64,000 nt of DNA from Macquaria australasica (taxonomy: Eukaryota; Chordata; Actinopteri; Centrarchiformes; Percichthyidae): positions 1 to 64,000 of the forward strand of contig SEMN01000316.1 of assembly GCA_005408345.1 (NCBI GenBank), in the 5' to 3' direction. This document shows, piece after piece, positions 40,701 through 49,820 of this stretch. A program made the translations under genes and the position numbers. Numbering within the stretch: position 1 is the first letter of the stretch; every line of letters begins with the position of its first letter. A model generated the notes under the pieces. That model made no database searches and had not been told where the DNA came from. It saw only the letters and a list, made by a program, of their open reading frames with translations.

Positions 40701-43700
40701 GCGTCTGGTTTAACAAAGCATGCAACATGTCACCATCCCCTCCTGGAGCTCCTATAAAATAATAAAAAAGAAAAATTGTTCTTGTTGGCGTTGATGCATG
40801 TTGACATACACAGTGAAACAGCAGCTTGTGAACCAACAGACCTGAATTTCCTGATGAAACGTCTCCACCGCTCCAAACCCAGTCGCCCTTGATGATATGG
40901 TTAAAGGCTTTTTCCTGTCCTGTCATTGTTATCCCATTTCACAGGTCCCCCTGTAAACGTTACATGCAATATTTTTATCAACAGTTTCGGCTCTATCACA
41001 GAGACAACTATGGTGAGTTCCTCTGGCATTTTGGCTGATTTCAACAATGTGTCAATGTGTTATCTATCCCTCAACCTGCAGGTCCACCAGTTAATGTTAC
41101 CTGCAACATATTTATCAACAGCTTTGGTTCTATAGCAGAAACTACAATGGTGAGTTCAGCGTTGTGCTTGGACATGTTCTAAAGCCCTGACCCCTGCTCA
41201 GGAGTTAAGACTGAATCATCCTGTTGTTGTTTTTTTGTTTGTTTTTTTACCTACCTAATCTACATTTATCATTGCGGTGTCTACGTATTCACAAAAATAC
41301 TTTGTTTTTGCCATTAAAGAGTTTATTGGCGGGTCCATGAGGCACACAGACATTATAAATGAGAAAATTGTTCTCTGGCTATCCCAATAAGTATCAGTTT
41401 CTTCTCCCATGATGCCCCTTATACATACATAATAAATCCCACTTTGAGTCACTTTAAATGCAGCCAGTAACTGTGGGTGGGGGGCTGGGGCGTTCAAACA
41501 AGCTGATCTACAATATGTGATATGTGAAGGCATCCAACTGCCTAAGGGGTAAGAAATATAAAACCTGCGAGGCTGCATTGAAACACATCATGATCAAAGG
41601 ATTTATAATGAGTGATAATAACTACTTAGATCATGAATGAAGGATGTTCCTTCGCGCAGGAGCTCATAAGATTGCCAGGGAATTACACGCTTTAGACACG
41701 CATGCAAATAGTTGGAACCGCCAATATGCTGATGAAATGTCAAACAACATAAGGGTCTCTCATCATCATGACACATCAATTACTCTGAGCAACTGAGCTT
41801 TGTGGCACTCAGTTTACTACTAACTGCACAGTCAGAGTTTTCCTCATCAGCCACTATATGTTACAAATCCATCATTAGCTTCTATAAAGGCTCTTACATA
41901 ATTATGATATATTTTGAAAAGTTATTGTAAGGTCAGTGTTTTGGAAATGCAACTTGCAAAATAGATCATCATCAAACTGGTCATGTGAACACATGTATGA
42001 AATGTAAGATTACACAGGCACCTGTATGATAGTGCTGCTGGATTATATAGATTTTGCCAAATGTGCATTGAAATTTCTTTTTTCGCTCCCATTTCTATTT
42101 TATTTTATTTGTCATATGTTGTTATTTATATTACAGGACTGTTTTTGAAAATGTTTTGTATTATCACAACACATTGAGTGAATGTGACAATATGGATGTA
42201 AAAGGAAAATCAGTGGTGGAAGAAGTATTCAGTTATTGTATATATTATATTAATGTTTTACTAATTAATGCATAAAAATTATCTTAATGTTGAAACCAAA
42301 GTGAAGATTATCTGAACTACTTTATATACTGTTGTGTAGTTGTATAGATATTTCTTAAGCATAAAATGGAAACACAAAGTACAAATACCTCAGAATTGTA
42401 CTTAAGTACTGTACTTGAGTAAATGTACTAAAAATACATGTAAACATATAGGTGTTTGACTTCTGAATATTTAGTATAGATATTATTGCTATTTATTATT
42501 ATTTTATCTATGGTAGATGCATTTTTTGTGCATTAGAATAATCATGAAGGTAACCAATGCAATTTTCCTATTCATCAAAAGGAGGATATATAATATTAAA
42601 AACCGATACAGATGACTACCGGCATGCTTTCTCATAACCCCAATCACTGCACTTCAAAATATGCAAAGCCGCTTGTCATCTCTGCAGGATTACAGAGTGA
42701 ACATCTTCCTGCGGCAGAAGTGGAATGACCCTCGGCTGGCGTATAGTAAATACCCAGATTCCTCCCTCGACCTGGACCCGTCCATGTTGGACTCCATATG
42801 GAAGCCTGACCTCTTCTTTGCCAACGAGAAAGGCGCCAACTTCCATGATGTCACCACAGACAACAAGTTGCTGCGGATCTTCAAGGATGGGACGGTCCTC
42901 TACAGTATCAGGTGAAGTGTTGCTCGACATGTTCTTATAAACAAGAGAATTAAAAAATGATTATTAGTTGTTAGACAGAAAATCTACAACTATTTTGATA
43001 ATCTGTCAAGAAGAAAGACGTATGTAAAAATATCAAAAATGTACTGGTTCTAGCTTTTCAAATGTGAATATATTCCAGTTTTCTTTGTCTTCTATGGTAG
43101 TAAACTGAAAAAGGCTATGGACTGTTAGTCAGACAAAACCAGATGTGTTATAAGATGTATATATATGTGTGGGCGCTGGGAATTGTAATGGTCATTTTTC
43201 ACTGTTGGCGGTCCACAGGACAAGTGATTGAAAGAGAAAATAATCAAAAATAAATGTTGGTTTCAGCCGTAATTTACACAGTTTGGCATTGCAGGTCTGT
43301 AGAATCTAACCTAATCGAATCTGAGGTAGGAATCTGTACTGAGTGAAAAAAGGATACTGCAGAGAACCAAAAGCTCTGATGCATAGATCACCCTAGGATA
43401 CGTTCACTTATTGCTTTTCCTACATTTCCTCTCAAACATCAAAGACTGTCAATCAAAATGATACAGCTTTAAATGGATTTTATCTCATTATGATCAATCC
43501 TTTGAAATGGAATAATTCACTGAACTACAGTACATCCCCGTGTGCAATGTAGATTTTTAATAAAGGAACACTGATTGCAAGAGAGCAAGCTAATCTCAGG
43601 GGCATTGTTGAGAATCCAAAGCGAAGATAAAAATGGGAATCCTTACTCATGTTGGTCTCTACGCGTGCAGTATTTTTGCACTCCATAAGAGCGTCGCGGA

Positions 43701-46700
43701 AGACTCTGAAACATGCAACCCGGTCAGGATGGATGACATTTTAAAGGCCTTTCAGCCCAAAATTTGAGCAAAACTCAGTACAAGATATGAAAATATGTTT
43801 CATTTCATTTCAATACAACTTCAATCACACACGGCATTCAATTTTCTCTGCAATGATGCGACATAAAGCAGATCAATTTTGAGTCCATTTAGAGAGCAGC
43901 TCAGGGCTGAGCGGTGCTCAGGTGTGGAGGCAGAGTGGGTCAACGGGAGAGATGAAAGGTTGTCAGCCACTGTGAGGAGGAGTGAGGAGACTGCAGACCA
44001 CAATGCATCACAGAGACAATAAGTTGCAGTAATGAAAGTGTGATAGGAACCTGCTGAAGGGAATCCTACATGATGTGTCAGACAGGAGAAAGAAGCACAC
44101 AATGCAGAGATTACCAGAAAAAAGGACCAACTGTAATTTAATTTTTCAAGCAAATTTATTTTCATTTCGTGTGTCGACCCACTAGTTCAAGGTTTAATAT
44201 ATTTCTTTCACAATCAAATAACATTCATTGGTGTAGTCCATTCATGATATCTTACTGTATGACTGTCTCGCATCACAGGTTGACTCTCATTCTGTCCTGC
44301 CCGATGGACCTGAAGAACTTTCCGATGGATGTCCAAACTTGTACGATGCAGCTGGAAAGTTGTAAGCATTGACTTTGTCTCAGTCTCAGTTTTGTCACTG
44401 CACTTTCTAACAGGAGTATCTATTGTGTATCTAAAATCTGATTAATTTATTCTTTTCTGTCTCTAGTTGGCTACACCATGAATGACTTGATCTTCGAGTG
44501 GCTGGAGAACGGTGCAGTGCAGGTGTCAGACGGGCTCACGCTGCCTCAATTCATTATGAGGGAAGAGAAGGAGCTGGGCTACTGTACAAAACACTACAAC
44601 ACCGGTCAGAGGACACACATACAACCATATGCAGTCTATCTTTTAAGCAGCCAACTCTTCTTCTCCTGGCTGAATTGCATTTGTGTTTCTTGCAGGTAAA
44701 TTCACCTGTATAGAAGTTAAATTTCATCTGGAGCGACAGATGGGATACTACCTGATCCAGATGTACATTCCTTCCCTCCTCATTGTCATCCTCTCGTGGG
44801 TGTCTTTTTGGATCAATATGGATGCTGCTCCTGCCAGAGTGGCGCTGGGCATCACCACTGTGCTTACCATGACTACCCAAAGCTCCGGCTCCAGAGCTTC
44901 TCTTCCAAAGGTAAACCTTGTTTAGATGTCTCAGCAACATAAGTTTTCAATTTTCAGGTCTAATATGTTGCGCTAATGTCAAATCTTTATGTCTCAATCA
45001 TGTAAAATCACATAAAAACCTCTACCGGTGGAACATATTGCAAAGAGACGGATATAAAGGCGTGCACCAATGATTGTATGCACTTGTGGGGAATTAACTG
45101 AAAAATACACACACTTTAGGGCTTAAGAATAAGCAAAAGAATATGAATGATGACACTTTGTAAATGTTTAAATCATGTTTGGCTACTCAGATGTTTAGCA
45201 CAGGTTGGACACAGGTGTTGAAGTCAAACAGTTGCAAGTATCAAAATTCCTTGATAAAAAGATAATGCTCTGTGTGTAAAGTTTTGCTGAGACAGACAGG
45301 CAACTTTGTTAAAGAAATTTAAGAACAAATGTTGTTATTTCAAGGTGAGCTGAGGGTGCCATTTTGAGACATGACACGCTTCTGCAGTTCTGAATGGATG
45401 GTACAAATAATTTAGTTATATTAAAAATGTATAGAGGTCTCTGATAGCAACCACCTCACCTCAACACTAGACAAATCCTGTTTTCAATAATACCTTTAAG
45501 TCATAAGAAAAGAGGAATGATCATGATCAAAATAGATTATGTGACAATATTACCAATAGGACATGCCACTATATTTTGTTCATTACATGAAAAGGTTTAT
45601 TAGATGTATTTAGGCAGGATTTTTGACCAATGTCAGCAACTTTTGTCAAGGTTACAGTTAAACATTTGGTTTAGATAAAAAAGAAAAACTAAACTCTATG
45701 TGATGTTCATTGTTGGAAGTCGTCATCATACTGTAGTTAAATAAGATTAAGAAAATGTGCAAGTGCGAGTTGGGAGTTAAACCTGGGTAAAAAGTAAATT
45801 TATACACCTATTCACCATATTGTTGCTGGTGGTGCCTCCTTCGTGTTATCATTTAATTGCTGGAAAACATGTTTTAAAAACATGTAAATGAAGCATTAGA
45901 ATAATCTGCCTTAGCCATATATGATACTATACATTCATGGTTCATTAAAAGGACTGTAATATATATAGCTACAGGGGCCTAAAGACCCAACTGTATTTTA
46001 AAAGTAAGAGTAATCAATAGATCAATTAGATTGTACTATTTCTTCTGTAAGTAGTCAGTCCTTGGGAGCTTAAAAGGATGTTATTTGTTTCTCTCTAACT
46101 GCATGACATGGCAGCAATATACTGCAGCTGTTTCAGTCGTATTTCCCTTCATAACGCAGGGAAATACGAAGACAAATTAACAATCTAAACAAGAAGACAA
46201 TGCAAGAACCAGCAATGAATGAAATGAATGAAAGGATAGTTCACTGCTGACTGTTTGAAGTACTTAGAAAGAGACACAGTTTTGTCTCTTTCAGATATCT
46301 GATTGTGTGAAAGCCGCTGTATCACTCCAGTGGATAAGAAACACCTTATTTCAGAGATGATTAAACCATAACTGGGCAGCTCTTTTAACTTGATTGGTGC
46401 AATTCACAGGATTCAACATTTTTGTTACAGCAATGAAGCTGTTGTCATCCAAAACATGTACATCACTGACAGCAGTGTTAGTCTGTGGTAGCTTATTGTC
46501 AATCAGGGTAAATTGCCATGCAGATATTGTGAAGGGTACTACAGGCAGGGAGAGTCAGATCTTGATGATCAATCACTCTCCATGCATCACGTCACGAGCG
46601 CCGAAAGCCTCGGCCACGTCAGAGATTCTCACATAAAAGACACGTATACTGATAAATATTTAAGGAGAAGCCTTTGAGAGCCTCGATTCAAGAAAACAAT

Positions 46701-48389
46701 AACTCAATATGCCTGAAGTGCCCTCAAAAAGCTGAGTTGTTTTCTCCACATGCTAATCAGCTGTCATGAAGTAGTCACACTGTGAAGGAGTAAAAGCTTT
46801 CAGCTTCATCCTCACTTTCTCAAAAGAAACAGATTATGTGCTAAAGGTACAAATTAATACTACAGTTCTCTTTTTATTGGTAATTACGGCAGCAATTATT
46901 ACCCACTGTTTATGGCCATGTAATCACTGACATTACTGGCAGCTCTGATACACTTGTTAGCAAACATTGCCTATAATTAGAGTAATTTACAAGTCCCAGT
47001 TAACTGACATAATGAGCAGGATAAAGGGAGAAAAAAAGAAAAATGCAACTGCAGATCACAAGGTAGATCTAACAGGCCGAAATGACTCAAAATGAATACA
47101 TAGGTTAAAAAAAATCCACCAATATTTCAGGTCAAAGCACAAATTCATACTGTTACTTGAACTGCTAGCTGATGCTGTCACCTTGGAGGATCTAACAAAG
47201 GAAATCTGTTTTCTCTCCCAGGTCTCTTACGTGAAAGCCATTGATATCTGGATGGCTGTGTGTCTGCTCTTTGTATTTGCTGCATTGCTAGAATATGCTG
47301 GGGTTAACTTTGTCTCCAGGCAACAGAAGGAGTTCCTTCGCCTGAGACGAAGACAAAGGAGGAATCACAAGGTATGCTTTCAAAGTCTTTACAAGGTTGC
47401 TGTTTGGTTTCCAAACTTTTTGGCAACACTAGCAGTGTGGCTCTAGGGATGGCAATGCTGATCGGTCGGCTGCACCACTTTGGTCCAGACTGAAATATCT
47501 CAGCAACTAGCGGATGGGTTGCCATTAAATCTGGTACAAACATTCATGTACCCCTCAGGATGATTTGTCAAGTCAAATCAATTTTATTTATATAGCCCAA
47601 AATCACAAATTGCTAATTTATCTCAAAGCGCTGTACAGCATATGACAACGTCTATTCTTAAACCCTCGATTTGGATAAGGAAAAACTCAAAATAACCTTT
47701 AATGGAGGAAAAAAGGAAGAAACCTCAGGAGGTGCAATAGTGGAGGGATTCCTCTTCACAGAGTGAGTACAGAATAGACCAAAAAATTCCTATATGGAAA
47801 AACAGGGTGACTGATAAATTGTAATAACTTTGGAGATTCTCATCTAACACCATCATTAGGTCTAAATTTTAATCATGCCTTAAGCAGTCGTTCTCAGTGG
47901 TTTATCATTAAAGTGCATCAGGCTATCTTGTGGGATTTTCTTTATTTAAAAGTGTAATATCTCATGATTAATGTTCATGTACATTCACTGTGCTAAAGCA
48001 GCATTGAGCCAGTGGCCATTAAGAAGTAAAGCATAAAATTTCAGCTGCAGTCTTTTGAAAAAGACCAATTAAGTTAATTCTGTCCACATGTGCATGTGTT
48101 TTTTCAGGATGATGATATGCGTGAAGGCCGCTTTAATTTTGCTGGCTACAATATGAGTCAGTGTCTGCCAACGAAGGATGGCTCAGCTGTTAAGAACGCT
48201 GCTCCAGCTCCGAACCCTCAACCATCAGTCCCAAAGGACATAGACACCATGAGGAAGAAGTTTGTGGACAGAGCCAAGAGGATAGACACTATTTCCAGGG
48301 CTGCCTTTCCTCTGGCGTTCCTCATCTTCAACGTCTTCTACTGGGTTACCTACAAGATCATCAGACATGAGGACATCCACAAAAAGTAA
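37719..48389 (+). CDS. glra2: Glycine receptor subunit alpha-2, complete, with alternative exons 3A/3B
   Basis: Ligand-gated chloride channel subunit (Cys-loop family) of the neuronal plasma membrane. Exons: 37719-37786, 38469-38590, 3A 40945-41012 or 3B 41082-41149, 42688-42911, 44279-44361, 44467-44604, 44696-44910, 47222-47371, 48108-48389. All are GT-AG and in frame, giving 449 residues (human alpha-2 has 452). Visible features: signal peptide MNRSFIKVLAALF; N-glycosylation site NVT in exon 3; Cys-loop C168-C182; second disulfide C228-C239; M1 about 253-272; pore-lining M2 PARVALGITTVLTMTT about 280-295; M3 about 312-336; a basic RLRRRQRR stretch opening the M3-M4 loop; M4 and the C-terminus IIRHEDIHKK. 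The signal peptide, the EHDSRS segment, the alternative exon 3 pair and the C-terminus fit alpha-2 better than alpha-1, -3 or -4. An upstream in-frame ATG at 37701 would add six residues; 37719 is preferred because it aligns with the known MNR start and has a purine at -3. Confidence 0.97.
37787..38468. other. glra2 intron 1
   Basis: 682 bp. The last 48 bases form a pyrimidine and GT microsatellite tract: (TC)n from 38421, then tgtgtgtacgtgtgtg, running into the exon 2 acceptor. Confidence 0.8.
38469..38590 (+). CDS. glra2: glra2 exon 2
   Basis: Acceptor gttccag|ag, donor tttaaag|gtttgt. Encodes the mature N-terminus, including EHDSRS, SPSDFLDSLMGR and YDARIRPNFK. A TC/TG-rich tract precedes the acceptor. 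Confidence 0.95.
38591..40944. other. glra2 intron 2
   Basis: 2.35 kb, non-coding, with a dispersed repeat at 40101-40420. Open stretches around 38960-39470 show no known protein and no splice context. Confidence 0.7.
40101..40420 (+). mobile_element. Common teleost interspersed repeat, forward copy
   Basis: Starts gctgcaactgacgagtattt, carries the gattaat/cgattatc ends, the central aaaacccaaagatattt and ttagaagctggaaccag, and ends at the tgtcaatcgcc region. I recognise these landmarks from an abundant percomorph non-autonomous repeat; the class is uncertain. A copy of the same family lies inverted at 42962-43272. Confidence 0.8.
40945..41012 (+). CDS. glra2: glra2 alternative exon 3A (Thr form)
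   Basis: 68 bp, acceptor tttcacag|gt, donor actatg|gtgagttc. Encodes GPPVNVTCNIF, then INSFGSITETTM. It occupies the same slot as exon 3B, 69 bp downstream. Confidence 0.95.
41082..41149 (+). CDS. glra2: glra2 alternative exon 3B (Ala form)
   Basis: 68 bp, acceptor acctgcag|gt, donor acaatg|gtgagttc. Encodes the same peptide as 3A except Ala for Thr (GSIAETTM versus GSITETTM), while many silent positions differ. Mammalian alpha-2A/2B variants differ at the same place. Confidence 0.95.
41150..42687. other. glra2 intron after exon 3B
   Basis: 1.5 kb, AT-rich and non-coding. It includes a repeat fragment at 42211-42440. Confidence 0.7.
42211..42440 (+). mobile_element. Teleost 'CAGTGGTGGAAGAAGTATTCAG' type repeat, truncated
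   Basis: It begins with agtggtggaagaagtattca and later has ttgtacttaagtactgtact with gagtaaatgtac, which I recognise as the two ends of a very common fish non-autonomous DNA-type repeat. The far terminal inverted repeat is missing or decayed. Confidence 0.65.
42688..42911 (+). CDS. glra2: glra2 exon 4
   Basis: 224 bp, acceptor ctctgcag|ga, donor gtatcag|gtgaag. Encodes DYRVNIFLRQKW to GTVLYSI, part of the extracellular ligand-binding domain, including WKPDLFFANEKGANFH. Confidence 0.97.
42912..44278. other. glra2 intron 4
   Basis: 1.37 kb, non-coding. It contains the inverted interspersed repeat at its start, and nothing else recognised. Confidence 0.7.
42962..43272 (-). mobile_element. Common teleost interspersed repeat, inverted copy
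   Basis: On the minus strand it reads ...gtgaaaaatgaccattacaa..., ...ttcacatttgaaaagctag..., matching the forward copy at 40101-40420 in order. It is diverged, with (TA)-rich insertions around 43155. It lies in glra2 intron 4. Confidence 0.75.
44279..44361 (+). CDS. glra2: glra2 exon 5 (Cys-loop)
   Basis: 83 bp, acceptor catcacag|gt, donor gaaagtt|gtaagc. Encodes LTLILSCPMDLKNFPM and DVQTCTMQLES, the signature disulfide loop. Confidence 0.97.
44467..44604 (+). CDS. glra2: glra2 exon 6 (loop C)
   Basis: 138 bp, acceptor gtctctag|tt, donor aacaccg|gtcaga. Encodes GYTMNDLIFEWL to LGYCTKHYNT. Contains Pro215, whose CCT codon corresponds to the mammalian C-to-U edited proline. Confidence 0.96.
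44696..44910 (+). CDS. glra2: glra2 exon 7 (M1 and M2)
   Basis: 215 bp, acceptor ttcttgcag|gt, donor ccaaag|gtaaac. Encodes KFTCIEVKFHLERQMGYY, M1, the M1-M2 loop and the M2 pore helix ending SSGSRASLPK. Confidence 0.97.
44911..47221. other. glra2 intron 7
   Basis: 2.3 kb, AT-rich. I see nothing recognisable in it. Confidence 0.6.
47222..47371 (+). CDS. glra2: glra2 exon 8 (M3)
   Basis: 150 bp, acceptor tctcccag|gt, donor tcacaag|gtatgc. Encodes VSYVKAIDIWMAVCLLF through M3 and the basic RLRRRQRRNHK. It has Gly333 where, as I recall, mammalian subunits have Ala (EYAGVNF versus EYAAVNF). Confidence 0.97.
47440..47880 (+). mobile_element. Older teleost repeat interrupted by a younger insertion
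   Basis: The left part (about 47440-47567) has tgaaatatctcagcaacta, gggttgccattaaatctggt and acattcatgtacccctcagg. The right part (47813-47880) resumes with gataaattgtaataactttg and cacc-atcattaggtc. Together they follow the order of a very common fish repeat. Lies in glra2 intron 8. Confidence 0.75.
47568..47812 (+). mobile_element. SINE-like insertion nested in the older repeat
   Basis: Starts tcaagtcaaatcaattttat, with tatatagcccaaaatcacaa, then ctcaaagcgctgtacag and ggaagaaacctcagg. These are landmarks of a widespread fish short repeat. The nine bases before it (gatgatttg, 47559-47567) and after it (gataaattg, 47813-47821) agree at seven positions and may be a decayed target-site duplication. 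Confidence 0.65.
48108..48389 (+). CDS. glra2: glra2 exon 9 (M3-M4 loop, M4, stop)
   Basis: Acceptor tttttcag|ga; stop TAA at 48387-48389. Encodes DDDMREGRFNFAGY, the variable loop, RAKRIDTISRAAFPLAF and the M4 C-terminus. Confidence 0.97.
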   Translation, partial: DDDMREGRFNFAGYNMSQCLPTKDGSAVKNAAPAPNPQPSVPKDIDTMRKKFVDRAKRIDTISRAAFPLAFLIFNVFYWVTYKIIRHEDIHKK

Positions 48390-49820
48390 AGACTTTACCC
48401 TGGACAAACAACATTTATTTTTCAATTCTCAGATTGAGAAATGCTTGGAAAGCGCAGTGAGATGAAATGGGAGACTGTGCACCATGGTGGCACCATGGTG
48501 ATGATGGTGGTGTTGTTTCAGGGACAACGTATAATGTTCATGCATCATACAGTAATGCTCATGTTCTGATAACGTGAACAACTCTTGAGACACAGATGCT
48601 TTTTTTGTTCTTGTTGTACTGCTGCATAATATTTCCTGACAAATCTGGAAAAATTGTTTTAACTCAAGGCTTAGTAACATGCTGGAGAAGACGGACCAAA
48701 ACGTTTTTGAATCAATTCTGCCTTGGCGTCTGTACAACCCAGGAACAAAGACACATTCCATGGATTTGTAACTGTAAGGTAGCTTAGCCAGACCCTCAAA
48801 GACTTTTTGTGATTGCAAAAAGGGTATTTCTTATCAAGGATGTTTAGGACTGTTTTATATGGTACTACTGTCATGGCACTTCCTCTCTGTTTATACAAAA
48901 TAAAGCAGCAAACTTCTAAAATATACAGGCAGAAAGCACGTACAGATGCATCATTCAGACATTAGGCAGCAGCACGTTTCAGGCAGGAGCGCGAACAACG
49001 CAGATGAAAATCAGGAATCGGGAATTGGATACTGCATTTTTTTGAAATACCTGAGGCCTTAGATATCAAAGATCTGGTGAGATGAAGTGCTGTGCTTCTC
49101 TATTTTTTCAAGCATCTCCTCTTGTTTAGTGGTCTATCAGAGCTGAATCCACAGTTTGAGCTTTTCTACCTGTGGCCAGACATCCAGAGGTACTTCTTGT
49201 TGTTTCCTCCTTTTTCTCTAAGTGTATTATACTCATGGACAACTGGTGTCACTTAAAATCAGTGTAAGTTTATTCAGATGTTATAAAAACCACATATCTT
49301 CCTTTTCATTCTAAAATAATTTATTTAATAAACTGTCATATATTTCACAGGCTAGGTTCATAAAAGTATAATGGCCAAGTGTATAGGTAAGCCTACAAAT
49401 TGTGAACATGCACTGCATTACTCAATGTTGTCATATCCACATGAATTCATTTATATCCCAGGTAAATACTCCAGGTATCTTAGATATGGTTTTAGAGTTT
49501 GAGACTATGTTTTTGTAGATTTAGTCTAATGAAATATTTATTGTAATGGAGGAAAGGTTATGTTTATTAAAAAAAAAAAAAAGCTTTCTGTATACTTCTA
49601 CAACCTACGCTGTGGACTGTTTCCCTTCACTTGGCGTGTTTGTTGCTGGATGGTGACGTATGTTTGTAGATGGATTAACAGTGAAGGACAGATCTGCATG
49701 GTACAGAGCAGCTAATGGTCCTTGCACTCTTGATATACTGTGGTGAAGAACTCCTTTCTTGAATGCTATTCCTGAAAAAAGTTATTTACTGGTCTGTACA
49801 TCAATAAAATTGACTGTGCA
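48390..49820 (+). other. glra2: glra2 3' untranslated region (probable)
   Basis: AATAAA occurs at 48899-48904, about 510 bp after the stop, and again at 49803-49808 after AT-rich sequence. Either or both could end the transcript, so a short and a long form are possible. Confidence 0.5.
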
